Below, in pieces: positions 39,650 through 49,214 of a stretch of DNA of 64,000 nt. Numbering within the stretch: position 1 is the first letter of the stretch; every line of letters starts with the position of its first letter. The DNA comes from Arenimonas sp. (GTDB taxonomy: Bacteria > Pseudomonadota > Alphaproteobacteria > Rhizobiales > Rhizobiaceae). Below the pieces are notes generated by a model, which saw only the letters and a program-made list of their open reading frames with translations, was not told where the DNA came from and ran no database searches. The stretch lies in assembly GCA_019459145.1 (NCBI GenBank), contig JAIBEK010000062.1, positions 1 to 64,000 on the forward strand, given 5' to 3'. The position numbers were made by a program, and so were the translations under genes.

Positions 39650-40489
39650 TCAGCCTTTCAGACCGGTCATGGTGATACCCTCGACGAAGCGCTTCTGCGC
39701 GAGCAGGAAGGCGAGCACGAGGGGAAGGGTGATGATGAGGGTGGCCGCCATCAGCGCGCCGTAGTCGTCGCCGGCTTCGGCTGCGCGGAAGTAGAGAAGG
39801 CCGAGCGGCGGCGTGGCGTAGTTCTGGTTTGTGACGACGATCAGCGGCCAGAACAGGTCGTTCCAGTGGGCGACGACCGAGAAGATCGAAAAGGCGGTGA
39901 TCGCCGGCCAGGCATTGGGCACCACGACGCGCGCCACGATGCCGGCCTCGGACATGCCGTCGAGCCGGGCCGCATGGATCAGGTCGTCGGGAATGCCGCG
40001 GAAGAACTGCAGGAACAGGAAGATGGCAAAAACCGAGATCGAGAACGGCGCGACCAGGGCGAAATAACTGTTGAGCACCGACAGCCGATCGAAGGCGACA
40101 TAGAGCGGCAGCGCGGTTGCATGGATCGGCACCAGAAGGCCGAGCATGACCAGCGCCATCATCAGGCGTGCCGCACGGAACGACAGCTTGGCCATGGCAT
40201 AGGCGCAAGGGATCGCCACCAGGATCTGCACCACGAGGATCAGCGCACAGACGATGACGCCGTTCATCAGCAGCCCGCCCATCGACACCCGGCCGAAGGC
40301 CTTGGCGAAGTTCTCCGCATAGGACCAGGTCTGCGGGATCAGGTTCAGCGAGGAGGAGAAGATCTCGCTCTGCGCCTTGCCGGCGGTCGAGATCATGAAG
40401 ATGTAGGGCGCGAGGAACACGATGGCGCCGAGCGAGAGGAGGGCGAGGCGGAGCACGCGGCCGGGCGCGAAGCGGTCGGTCATCATCAT
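39650..40489 (-). CDS. Carbohydrate ABC transporter permease (UgpE/MalG-like)
   Basis: LGAIVFLAPYIFMISTAGK...FRGIPDDLIHAARLDGMSEAGIVARVVVPNAWPAI (EAA loop). Confidence 0.92.
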   Translation of the reverse strand: MMMTDRFAPGRVLRLALLSLGAIVFLAPYIFMISTAGKAQSEIFSSSLNLIPQTWSYAENFAKAFGRVSMGGLLMNGVIVCALILVVQILVAIPCAYAMAKLSFRAARLMMALVMLGLLVPIHATALPLYVAFDRLSVLNSYFALVAPFSISVFAIFLFLQFFRGIPDDLIHAARLDGMSEAGIVARVVVPNAWPAITAFSIFSVVAHWNDLFWPLIVVTNQNYATPPLGLLYFRAAEAGDDYGALMAATLIITLPLVLAFLLAQKRFVEGITMTGLKG

Positions 40490-41421
40490 GCGTAGTGCAC
40501 CTTCCGGTCCATGACGCGGTATTGGAGGAACATCAGGGAGACGAGGATCGCCAGGAAGATGACGGTCATGGCCGAGGCATAGCCGACCTTGAGGAAGACA
40601 AAACCTTCCTGGTAGATGGTGAAGAGCAGCACCTCGGAGGCCTTGTTGGGGCCGCCCTCGGTCAGCGTCTTCACCGTCTCGAACACCTTGACCGAGTTGA
40701 TGATGCTGATGGTGGTGACGAACAGCGTGGTCGGCCCGAGCATCGGCCAGGTGACGAGGCGGAAACGGGAGAGCGCCGAGCGCGCGCCGTCGACTTCGGC
40801 TGCCTGGTAGAGCTCGCGCGGGATGGCCGAGAGGCCGGCGAGGAAGAGCACCATGTTGAAGCCGGTCGCCTGCCAGATGCCGATGATCGACAGGCTGGTC
40901 ATGACCGTGCTCGATGCGCCGAGCCAGTTGGGTCCGTCGATGCCGATCATCGCCAGCGCTGCATTGACCGGACCGATGGTCGGGTGGAAGAGATATTGCC
41001 ACACCGTCGCCATGGCGACCAGCAGCGAAGCGACCGGCAGGAAGTAGGCGGTGCGGAACAGGCTCTTGCCCCAGCCTTCGGATTCGATCAGCAGGGCGAT
41101 GCCCAGCCCGAGCGCCATCGACACCGGCGCGACGATCGCCGCATAGACGGTGGTGTTCCACAGCGACTTCTTGAATGTGCGATCCTTCAGGAGGTCGGCA
41201 TAATTCTCGAAGCCGACGAAATTGAAGCTGCCGTAGCCGAGCTCGAAATCGGTGAAGCCGAGAAAGATCACCGCGATGGTCGGCAGGATGATGAAGAGGA
41301 AAAGCAGCAGCAGGGCCGGAGCGGAAAGCAGGATGGCGATGCGGGCTTCGCGGCGCCTCGCCGCTTCGGCGGCGGAGCGGACGGGCGATGTCCGGCCGGC
41401 GTCGAGGACAAGACTAGCCAT
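40486..41421 (-). CDS. Carbohydrate ABC transporter permease (UgpA/MalF-like)
   Basis: LLLFLFIILPTIAVIFLGFTDFELGYGSFNFVGFENYADLLKD...IPRELYQAAEVDGARSALSRFRLVTWPML. Confidence 0.92.
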   Translation of the reverse strand: MASLVLDAGRTSPVRSAAEAARRREARIAILLSAPALLLLFLFIILPTIAVIFLGFTDFELGYGSFNFVGFENYADLLKDRTFKKSLWNTTVYAAIVAPVSMALGLGIALLIESEGWGKSLFRTAYFLPVASLLVAMATVWQYLFHPTIGPVNAALAMIGIDGPNWLGASSTVMTSLSIIGIWQATGFNMVLFLAGLSAIPRELYQAAEVDGARSALSRFRLVTWPMLGPTTLFVTTISIINSVKVFETVKTLTEGGPNKASEVLLFTIYQEGFVFLKVGYASAMTVIFLAILVSLMFLQYRVMDRKVHYA

Positions 41422-42583
41422 GCAGGACCTCCGACCGTTCGGAAGAGACCATGGCGACGGTGGCCGAGAGCCGCTCGCCGTTTTCGTCGAACAGCAGAAT
41501 GGTGGCAGGATCGAGTTTCACATCGATGCGCTGGCCGGCGGCAAGGCCGATCGCCTCGGCGGGCGCGATTTTGGCCACGACAATGCCGTCCATGGCCGCC
41601 AGCCGGGTGAAGACCACCACTTCGGAGCCGAGGAACTCCAGCCGTTCGATGCTGGCCGGTAGGCTTCCTTCACCGGAGGGCGCAAGCGCCACGAATTCCG
41701 GACGAAAGGCGACCGTCACCGGCGCACCGGACTTGAGGTGGAGACGGGTCGCGAGGCGGACGTCGCCAGCCTGAACGAGGCCCTTGTCGTCCACCACGGT
41801 CGACAGGACATTGATGCGCGGTTGGCCGAGGAACTTGGCGACTTCGAGATGGACCGGATCGTCATAGATCCGGCGCGGGCTGTCGAGCTGCAGCAAGCGT
41901 CCGCCGATCATCACCGCGACGCGGTCGGCCATGGACAGTGCCTCCGACTGGTCATGCGTGACGTAAAGCGTCGGCACGCCGGCCTTGCGGTGCAGTTCGA
42001 CGATCTCGCCGCGCGCATGGACGCGCAGGTTGGCGTCGAGGTTCGACAGCGGCTCGTCCATCAGGAACACGCTCGGATGGCGTACCATGGCGCGAGCAAG
42101 CGCCACGCGCTGGCGCTGGCCGCCCGACATCTGCCCGGGCTTGCGGTCGAGCAGGTGGTCGATCTTCAGCGAGGTTGCCATGTCCTGCACCTGGCGCTGG
42201 ATATCGGCGCGGATCTGCCGCTGGCCCGACAGCATGCCGCCAATCAACGGCAGACGCCCGGCCGTCGACAGGCGGCGCATGGCGAGCGGCACGGCAATGT
42301 TCTGGCCGGCCGTCAGATGCGGGTAGAGCGCGTAGGACTGGAACACCATGGCGATGTTGCGATCGCCCGCCGCCCTTGCCGACACATCCTCGCCACCGAT
42401 GACGATTTCGCCGCGATCGGCATGGTCGAGGCCGGCGACGATGCGTAAAAGCGTGCTCTTGCCGCAGCCGGACGGCCCGACCAGCGCAATGAACTCGCCC
42501 GCCTCGGCTTCTAAGCTGACGCCCTTCAGGATGCTGTTGCCGCCATAGGACTTGTTGATGTCGCGAAGGCTGAACGCGCTCAT
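41414..42583 (-). CDS. ABC transporter ATP-binding protein (UgpC/MalK-like)
   Basis: LVGPSGCGKSTLLRIVAGLDHADRGEIVIGGEDVS, MSGGQRQRVALARAMVRHPSVFLMDEPLSNLDANLRVHAR, TOBE-like C terminus. Confidence 0.94.
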   Translation of the reverse strand: MSAFSLRDINKSYGGNSILKGVSLEAEAGEFIALVGPSGCGKSTLLRIVAGLDHADRGEIVIGGEDVSARAAGDRNIAMVFQSYALYPHLTAGQNIAVPLAMRRLSTAGRLPLIGGMLSGQRQIRADIQRQVQDMATSLKIDHLLDRKPGQMSGGQRQRVALARAMVRHPSVFLMDEPLSNLDANLRVHARGEIVELHRKAGVPTLYVTHDQSEALSMADRVAVMIGGRLLQLDSPRRIYDDPVHLEVAKFLGQPRINVLSTVVDDKGLVQAGDVRLATRLHLKSGAPVTVAFRPEFVALAPSGEGSLPASIERLEFLGSEVVVFTRLAAMDGIVVAKIAPAEAIGLAAGQRIDVKLDPATILLFDENGERLSATVAMVSSERSEVLHG

Positions 42584-43416
42584 TCGGCTGCCTCCCCCGG
42601 AGCCGCCGCCGTGGCGCGCGGATAGACCTCGTCGATCACCTCGTCGAGCACATGGGCGATCATGCTAGGAACCGCGACGATCACGCTGGTCACGTCGTCG
42701 CCGAGATGATGGATCACGCCACCGACGAGACGCTCGCCCGGCATTTCCCGTTCCAGCTTGTCGATGATGAAGGAGGTCGGCGGCGCCCAGAGGAGCTGCG
42801 TGTCGCCAAGCGCGCCCTGCCAGCTCCAGTGCAGATGACCGCTGGCATAGAGTGCCACGTCATGCGCGGCGATGAGATCGAACAGGCGCTGGCGTGCCGC
42901 GGGGGCCGCACCCCAATAGCCGGTATCGCCCTCGGCCGGATCGTCGACGAACAGCGGCTTGTGGGCGAAGATCGCCACGCGCCGGCCCTCGCGGCCTTCC
43001 AGCATCTCGACGAGCCAGTCGAACTGCGCCTGTTCCTCCGCATGGCCCGAACCGACGAGCAGGCTGTTGAGCCCGATGATCCGCCAATTGCCGATGTCCT
43101 TGGCGAAGCGATCCGGCCCGGCCAGCCGGCGCCAGCGTTCGAGCCGGGCATCGTCGATCGGCTGGTGCGAACCGGGCATATGGCCGACATCGTGATTGCC
43201 GGGAACGACGAGCACGGGCACATCGAGTTCGCCGAGCAGCGCCATGGAGAAGACGATGTCATCCTCCTGGTCGGCGCCGTCGATGGTGAGGTCTCCGGTA
43301 TGCACGACGAGATCCGGCTTGACCTCCTCGATCCAGCGGCGAATGGGCTCCCAGTTGCCGTTGAAGTGTGGCTTGGACGGACTGAAATGCGTGTCGCTGA
43401 TCTGGACGATTTTCAT
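42580..43416 (-). CDS. Calcineurin-like metallophosphoesterase (CpdA/GpdQ-like)
   Basis: MKIVQISDTHFSPSKPHFNGNWEPIRRWIEEVKPDLVVHTGDLTIDGADQEDD...PVLVVPGNHD...YASGHLHWSWQ: canonical metal-binding blocks. Confidence 0.9.
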   Translation of the reverse strand: MKIVQISDTHFSPSKPHFNGNWEPIRRWIEEVKPDLVVHTGDLTIDGADQEDDIVFSMALLGELDVPVLVVPGNHDVGHMPGSHQPIDDARLERWRRLAGPDRFAKDIGNWRIIGLNSLLVGSGHAEEQAQFDWLVEMLEGREGRRVAIFAHKPLFVDDPAEGDTGYWGAAPAARQRLFDLIAAHDVALYASGHLHWSWQGALGDTQLLWAPPTSFIIDKLEREMPGERLVGGVIHHLGDDVTSVIVAVPSMIAHVLDEVIDEVYPRATAAAPGEAAE

Positions 43417-43765
43417 GGGGCTGACACCTTGTCGACGCGGGATTGCAGCCGGATCTGGAGCGAAGCCGGCACGCTCGGCGATGTCTTTAGGGGCTCAGCG
43501 TGTCAGCCGCTTGAGAGGCGTTTCAGTGTTTTTCCAATATCGTCATCGAAATTTCACAAGGTCCTGCCCGGCGTCACCCGCCGCAGGAACACTTGTCATC
43601 CTTCACAAACATGATAATTCCGTTCAGGATAATCGGACACGGGTGTCCTGAGCGCCAACCAGTCCGCCGGGTGATCATTGAAGGTACAATCCTCCGGACG
43701 AGCCGAGCCCGTGCATCGCTCCCGGGGCATGCCCTGTATCTCGTAAGGCGGAGACCATATCCGAA

Positions 43766-44659
43766 GTGACCTATCAACACTCGATGACGTGCCGGACCGA
43801 TGGAATCCAGCCCCTGGCTCCGGCCAAATGGCTTGGACTGGAGGGGCTTGTCGGCGTGTTCTGGGACGCGGAGGCACAAGCCGGGGCCAACGCGTATTAC
43901 CTCTCGCCCGACCCGCGCATCGTGATCTTCTTCAACGAGGTTTCGCCGCATATCCGGATGTCGAATCGGGAGAGCGGCTTCGGCCAGCATGATCGACCGA
44001 TGACCCGCGCGCTTTACGTGCCGGCCGGGGTTCCGCTGTGGACGCGATTTACCAGCCCGCATCGCTTCTCGCATCTCGACCTGCATCTGCACAGCGACCG
44101 CCTGCTGCGCTTCCTGACGCCTTCGGTGGGCGGTTCGGTGGCCCGCTCGGTTGCCCGCCGTCCCGTGGAGATCGAGGATGTCGGGCCCATCGCCACACTG
44201 GCGAGCCTCGTCGTCGAGGAAGTTTCGAAACCGAGGCGACATCCGGTCTACGCCGAAAGCCTGGTCGGCAGCATTGTTACCGGTTTGCTGGATATTCCCC
44301 TTGACGAAGGAGAAGCCGCCAATGGCAGGCTGACCCAGGCGCAGATGAACAAGCTGGTGTCATGCGTCAACGCTAACCTGGATCGACGCATGACGGTCGC
44401 CGAAATGGCAGAGGTCGTCGGCCTCTCGGAAAGCTGGTTTTCCACCGTCTTCCGGCAGACGACGGGTAAGACGCCGCTACAATGGCAACTCGGCAGGCGC
44501 GTCGAGGCGGCGCAGGCGCTGCTGGTCAAAGGCGACCTCAGCCTCGTCGACATCGCGGCCCAACTCGGCTTTTGCGACCAGGCCCACCTGACCAAGGTGT
44601 TCCGCCAGGTCGTCGGCCAGACCCCCGCCACCTGGCGTCGCGCGCAAGCGACGGCGTGA
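43766..44659 (+). CDS. AraC-family transcriptional regulator
   Basis: C-terminal RMTVAEMAEVVGLSESWFSTVFRQTTGKTPLQWQLGRRVEAAQALLVKGDLSLVDIAAQLGFCDQAHLTKVFRQVVGQTPATWRR. Confidence 0.9.
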   Translation: MTYQHSMTCRTDGIQPLAPAKWLGLEGLVGVFWDAEAQAGANAYYLSPDPRIVIFFNEVSPHIRMSNRESGFGQHDRPMTRALYVPAGVPLWTRFTSPHRFSHLDLHLHSDRLLRFLTPSVGGSVARSVARRPVEIEDVGPIATLASLVVEEVSKPRRHPVYAESLVGSIVTGLLDIPLDEGEAANGRLTQAQMNKLVSCVNANLDRRMTVAEMAEVVGLSESWFSTVFRQTTGKTPLQWQLGRRVEAAQALLVKGDLSLVDIAAQLGFCDQAHLTKVFRQVVGQTPATWRRAQATA

Positions 44660-44666
44660 AAAACAA

Positions 44667-44696
44667 GGTCCCGCCCGAAACCATTCGGGCGGGACC
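44667..44696 (-). terminator. Terminator hairpin between convergent AraC and TonB receptor genes
   Basis: GGTCCCGCCCGAA-acca-TTCGGGCGGGACC; on the minus strand followed by TTGTTTTT. Confidence 0.75.
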
Positions 44697-44702
44697 GACC
44701 GC

Positions 44703-46838
44703 TTACCAGGTCTGGCGCAGCGTCGCGTAGATCGTGCGACCCGGATTGTAGTAGTAGGCCCCACCGTCATCATTGGCGATGTGCTTCTCGTCGAACAGAT
44801 TGCTGACGTTCAACTGGAAGGTCGTGTTCTCCTGGACCTTGTAGGTATAGGCGGCATCGAAGACCACGGCGCCGTCCGACTCGCGGGTATTGGCGTTGTC
44901 GAAATAGTACGAGCCGATATAGCGAGCGCCCAGCCCGAAGGTCATGTCGCCGCGCCGTCCATCGCCTTCCAGCGTGTAGGTGCCCCACAGCGATGCCAGG
45001 TGCTCCGGCACCTGGGCGAAACGGTTGCCGTCATAGGCCCCACCCTTCTCGACGATCTGGGAATCGATGTAGGAATAGGCGGCGATCACGTTGACATTGT
45101 TCGTCACCTCCACCTTGGCCTCGAGATCGAGGCCGCGATGGCGGATCTTCTCGACCGTTGCCGGCAGGTAGACGGGCGCCTCATAGGTCGTGATGTTCTC
45201 CATCGTCAGATCGTAGACCGACGCGGTGATGAGGCCCGGGAAGGCATCCGGCCGATACTTGACGCCGACCTCATACTGCTTGCCGACCGTCGGCTCGGTT
45301 CCGGTGCTCGGCGGCGCGACGGATTCGGCATAGCTGGTATAGACCGCCAGTTCCTCGGTGATCTTGTAGGACAGGCCGAAACGCTTGGTCATTTCGCTAT
45401 AGTCACCGCTGTCCGTGGTGTTTGCCAGCCGATCCGTTTCGCTGAGGTCAAGCCAGTCGTTCCGCAGACCGACGCTCGCGGTCAGCTTGTCGAAGAAGGT
45501 CAGGTCCTGCTGGAGATAGATCGCCTTGGTCTTCTGGTTGCTTTCCGTACTGCTATAGGGCGAAAGCGCGCCGGGACCGCCCCAATAGACCGGGTTCTCG
45601 AAGTCGATGGCAGGAGCGGCGACGTAGTAGTTGCTGCCGACCGCGTCGAACTTGTTGTATTCGGCGCCGACAAGCGTGCGGCTTTCGACGTTGTTGATAT
45701 TCGTCTCGTAAAGCGCATGCGCGTCGATGATGAACTGCTCGGTCGACTTGTCGCTGCCGAAGTAGGAGCGGTTCACCAGGCTATCGGCCGGGTCGTTGGC
45801 ACCCAGCGCATCCCAGATATAGGCGTAGCCGAATCCGGTGTCGGACTTGCTGTAGCGCGCATTGGAATTGAAGGTCAGGCCGTTGCCGAAATCGTGGTCG
45901 AACATGACACTGTAGGTGTTCCTGTTCGTCGTATCGTAATTGTAGTCCGGCTCACCGAAGAAGCTGTCCCTGTCGAAATCCGTGCCCCGCGGATGGCCGC
46001 CGCCACTGGGCGTACCGTCCCGGTCCAGATGATCGAAGACGAAGGTCAGGCTGGTCATGTCGGTCGGACGCCAGGTCAGGCCGCCCATGATGAAGTTCTC
46101 GTCGTCCTGAGAATAATCATACTCGGCGTCAGAGCGCTGGAACTTGCCGGTCAGCCGGTAGGACAGGGTATCGTCCTCGGTGAGGTTGTCACCGAAATCG
46201 AAGCCGCCCTCCTTGTGCGAGAACGAGCCGCCCGTGCCATAGACCTCGCCGAAGCGCTCGCTCTTAGGCGTCTTGGTCACATAGTTCACCGACCCGCCCG
46301 GATCGGAAACCCCGAAGCCGGTGGAATTGGCGCCCTTCAGCACTTCGATGCGCTCGAAGGCATAAGGCTCTTCGCGGATGCCGCTCCAGGTTCTGCCGAC
46401 GACCATCCCGTCACGATAGGTGAACGGCGTGAAACCACGGATCTTGAAATAGTCGAAACGGTCGTCCGAGCCGTAATAGTCGGTAACCACGCCGGATGTG
46501 TATTGCACGACCTGCTCGACGCTATCGGCGCCCCGCTCCTGCACTTCCTTGGCCGTGATGACGGAAACGGATGCGGGCGCCACCAGGATATCCGTCGGCA
46601 TTTTGCCGACGCCCGTGGTCTTCGTCGCGACGATCGTCTTCGAATCGTCGTCGCTGCCGCTGGCACCGCCCTGCACGGTGATCGTCTCGAGAACGGTGGA
46701 ACCGTTCGCGCCTTCCGCCTCCTCGGCCTTCGACGCGGCGGGGGTGAAGGCGACCAGTGCCGTGCAGCCCAAAAGGATTGCGCTACGGTAGCGGATGGAA
46801 ACCTGTCCCGGGTTTCCGGCTGTTCTTACTCTTGCCAT
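44703..46838 (-). CDS. TonB-dependent siderophore receptor
   Basis: Signal region (SAILLGCTALVAFTPAASKAEE), plug DILVAPASVSVITAKEVQERGADSVEQVVQYTSGV...LKGANSTGFGVSDPGGSVNYVTKTP, C-terminal YATLRQTW. Start could be 46850. Confidence 0.93.
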   Translation of the reverse strand: MARVRTAGNPGQVSIRYRSAILLGCTALVAFTPAASKAEEAEGANGSTVLETITVQGGASGSDDDSKTIVATKTTGVGKMPTDILVAPASVSVITAKEVQERGADSVEQVVQYTSGVVTDYYGSDDRFDYFKIRGFTPFTYRDGMVVGRTWSGIREEPYAFERIEVLKGANSTGFGVSDPGGSVNYVTKTPKSERFGEVYGTGGSFSHKEGGFDFGDNLTEDDTLSYRLTGKFQRSDAEYDYSQDDENFIMGGLTWRPTDMTSLTFVFDHLDRDGTPSGGGHPRGTDFDRDSFFGEPDYNYDTTNRNTYSVMFDHDFGNGLTFNSNARYSKSDTGFGYAYIWDALGANDPADSLVNRSYFGSDKSTEQFIIDAHALYETNINNVESRTLVGAEYNKFDAVGSNYYVAAPAIDFENPVYWGGPGALSPYSSTESNQKTKAIYLQQDLTFFDKLTASVGLRNDWLDLSETDRLANTTDSGDYSEMTKRFGLSYKITEELAVYTSYAESVAPPSTGTEPTVGKQYEVGVKYRPDAFPGLITASVYDLTMENITTYEAPVYLPATVEKIRHRGLDLEAKVEVTNNVNVIAAYSYIDSQIVEKGGAYDGNRFAQVPEHLASLWGTYTLEGDGRRGDMTFGLGARYIGSYYFDNANTRESDGAVVFDAAYTYKVQENTTFQLNVSNLFDEKHIANDDGGAYYYNPGRTIYATLRQTW

Positions 46839-47137
46839 GTCTGGTTCCACAATGTCTTGACGTGTCCAATGCCGTCAGCCGGCAGGGGCGCCGGCCTGGC
46901 CGAATGTGCGGGTCGGGAGAACATCGCCTGGGCGTTGCTCCGCCCGTCCCGGCAAACGAGATCCCCTCTCGGTTCGCTGAAAACGGCAGAGACTGTCCGA
47001 TATCCCCTTCAAGGGGCTTTTAACTTGAGAGTTTTTGTCCGGTATTGTAGTTTTTCCCTGTTTTGTAGGATTCCCCGGAAAGTTCATTTCCCCTCCGCGG
47101 CACGCCCGGCAACATGCTTGACCTTGCCTGATGAAGC

Positions 47138-47152
47138 TGACAGTGAAAGTCA
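47138..47152 (+). promoter_or_regulatory. Candidate iron-responsive operator (TGA-N9-TCA) in receptor/ABC divergent region
   Basis: TGA-cagtgaaag-TCA, 27 bp upstream of the ORF start at 47179. Confidence 0.5.
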
Positions 47153-47178
47153 ACTTAAAAAATGTCGAGAGTTGACGG

Positions 47179-48174
47179 ATGTCCTTGTTCCTCCGCTTGT
47201 GCCTGTTTCTGGTCGCTCCATGCCTGCCGTTCCTTGCGGCAGGTGGCGCCGGCGCTGGGGAAGCCGTCTTCCCGGTGACGATCCGGCACGCGCTCGGGAC
47301 GACCGTCATCGCGAAAAAACCCGAGCGGGTGGCAACCGTCGCCTGGGCCAACCACGAGGTCCCCCTGGCGCTCGGCATCGTTCCTGTCGGTTTCGCCGCC
47401 GCCAATTTCGGCGATGACGACGGCGACGGGCTGCTCCCCTGGGTGGCAAAGCGGCTGTCCGAACTGAAGGCCGACACGCCGGTCCTGTTCGATGAGGGCG
47501 ATGGCATCGATTTCGAGGCTGTCGCCGCCACCGAGCCCGACGTGATCCTGGCGTCCTATTCGGGCCTGAGCCAGGCCGACTACGATACGCTGAGTCGGAT
47601 CGCCCCCGTCGTCGCCTATCCGCAAGCGCCGTGGTCGACAGACTGGCGCGACATGATCCGCCTCAACAGCGCCGGCCTCGGCATGGCGGGCGAGGGCGAA
47701 GCGCTGATCGCCGAGACCGAGGCGAGGATTTCAGCCGAAGTCGCCCGGCATCCCGAACTCCGGGGCAAGTCGGCCATGTTCGTCACCCATCTCGACGCCA
47801 CCGACCTCAGCATGGTCAATTTCTACACCACCCACGACACGCGGGTCAGGTTCTTCAAGGATCTCGGCCTCGCAACCCCGAAGAGCGTTGCCGACGCCTC
47901 GGCGGGCAACAGCTTTTCCGGATCGATCAGCGCCGAACGCATCGACGCCTTTGATGACGTCGACATCGTCGTGACCTATGGCGATCGCCGACTCGTCGAA
48001 GCGATGAGCGCCAACCCGCTTCTCGCCCGCATGCCCGCCGTCGCCCATAACGCCGTGGTCACACTCGGCAGGGATCCTGTGGGCACGGCAGCCAATCCCA
48101 CGCCGCTGTCGATCGCCTGGGTACTCAAGGATTATGTAGCCTTGCTTGCCGAAGCGGCCCGAAGGACGAAATGA
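47179..48174 (+). CDS. Iron-siderophore ABC transporter substrate-binding protein (FecB/FhuD-like)
   Basis: PVTIRHALGTTVIAKKPERVATVAWANHEVPLALGIVPVGFAAANFGDD...IDFEAVAATEPDVILASYSGLSQADYDTLSRIAPVVAYPQAPW. Confidence 0.93.
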   Translation: MSLFLRLCLFLVAPCLPFLAAGGAGAGEAVFPVTIRHALGTTVIAKKPERVATVAWANHEVPLALGIVPVGFAAANFGDDDGDGLLPWVAKRLSELKADTPVLFDEGDGIDFEAVAATEPDVILASYSGLSQADYDTLSRIAPVVAYPQAPWSTDWRDMIRLNSAGLGMAGEGEALIAETEARISAEVARHPELRGKSAMFVTHLDATDLSMVNFYTTHDTRVRFFKDLGLATPKSVADASAGNSFSGSISAERIDAFDDVDIVVTYGDRRLVEAMSANPLLARMPAVAHNAVVTLGRDPVGTAANPTPLSIAWVLKDYVALLAEAARRTK

Positions 48175-49214
48175 CCGCCGGAGAATTCACGTCCATCGCG
48201 CCTGCCGCCGTCCCGGCGCGATCAAACCGCATGAAATCCCTCGGGCTGGCGGCAATGATCGTCGCCGTCGCCACGCTATGTGCCATGTCCCTTGCGATCG
48301 GCACGCGCGACGTCGCCTGGTCCGACATTCTTGCCGCGCTGCACGGACAGGCCGACAGCATCGGCCAGGCAGCGGTTGCCATGCGAATTCCGCGCACGGC
48401 GCTCGCGCTCGTCGCCGGAGCGGCGCTTGGTCTTGCCGGCGCCGTCATGCAGGGCGTGACCCGCAATCCGCTTGCCGATCCGGGCATTCTCGGCGTCAAC
48501 ATGGGCGCTTCGCTGGCCGTCGTAATTGCCGTCGCCTGGTTCAACATGACCTCGGCCTATGCCTATATTTGGGTAGCCGTTCTCGGCGCGGCCTGCTCCG
48601 CCGTCTTCGTCTACGCCATCGGCTCCCTCGGACGTGGCGGCGCAACCCCTCTCAAGCTCGCCCTTGCCGGCGCGGCCACCTCGATCGCCTTCGCCTCGCT
48701 GGTGATCGCCGTGGTCCTGCCCAGGAACGACATAGCCGGCGGCATACGCGCCTGGCAGGTCGGCGGTGTCGGAGGGGCGACCTTCGAGCGTATTTCCCAT
48801 GTTCTCCCCTTCCTGCTGGTCGGTTTTGCCATCAGCCTCTTGTCGGCCAGGAAACTGAACTCGCTGGCGCTGGGCGACGATCTGGCGGCCGGGCTTGGCG
48901 AGCGCGTCGCCGTGGCCCGCGCTGTCGCCGCCCTCGGCGCCATCCTTCTGTGCGGCGCGACGACGGCGATCTGCGGCCCGATCGGCTTCGTCGGCCTGGT
49001 CGTGCCGCATGTCTGCCGCCTGTTCGTCGGCGTCGATCATCGCTGGCTCTTGCCGTTCTCGGCCCTTGGCGGCGCCTGCCTGCTGCTGGCGGGAGACGTA
49101 CTGGGGCGCGTCCTGGCGCGACCCGCCGAACTCGACGTCGGCATCGTCACCGCTCTGGTCGGAGCACCCTTCTTCATTTGGATCGTCAGACGGCAGAGGG
49201 TTCGGGACTTGTGA
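48171..49214 (+). CDS. Iron-siderophore ABC transporter permease (FecCD family)
   Basis: RIPRTALALVAGAALGLAGAVMQGVTRNPLADPGILGVNMGASLAVV, GPIGFVGLVVPHVCRL. Confidence 0.94.
   Translation: MTAGEFTSIAPAAVPARSNRMKSLGLAAMIVAVATLCAMSLAIGTRDVAWSDILAALHGQADSIGQAAVAMRIPRTALALVAGAALGLAGAVMQGVTRNPLADPGILGVNMGASLAVVIAVAWFNMTSAYAYIWVAVLGAACSAVFVYAIGSLGRGGATPLKLALAGAATSIAFASLVIAVVLPRNDIAGGIRAWQVGGVGGATFERISHVLPFLLVGFAISLLSARKLNSLALGDDLAAGLGERVAVARAVAALGAILLCGATTAICGPIGFVGLVVPHVCRLFVGVDHRWLLPFSALGGACLLLAGDVLGRVLARPAELDVGIVTALVGAPFFIWIVRRQRVRDL

Noticed and set aside
43520-43560. Possible Pho box (CGTCATcgaaatTTCAC) upstream of the phosphoesterase/Ugp-like operon
   Set aside because: Matches the TGTCAT-N5 repeat pattern too poorly and points toward the AraC gene rather than the operon; kept only as something to test under phosphate limitation.
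46990-47035. TGA-gagtttttg-TCC near-match to the iron operator
   Set aside because: One mismatch in a six-base motif is not meaningful; the exact match at 47138 is a better candidate.
44781-47417. 878-aa plus-strand ORF antisense to the second TonB receptor
   Set aside because: Antisense artefact of GC3-rich codon use; the minus-strand receptor has clear plug and barrel motifs.
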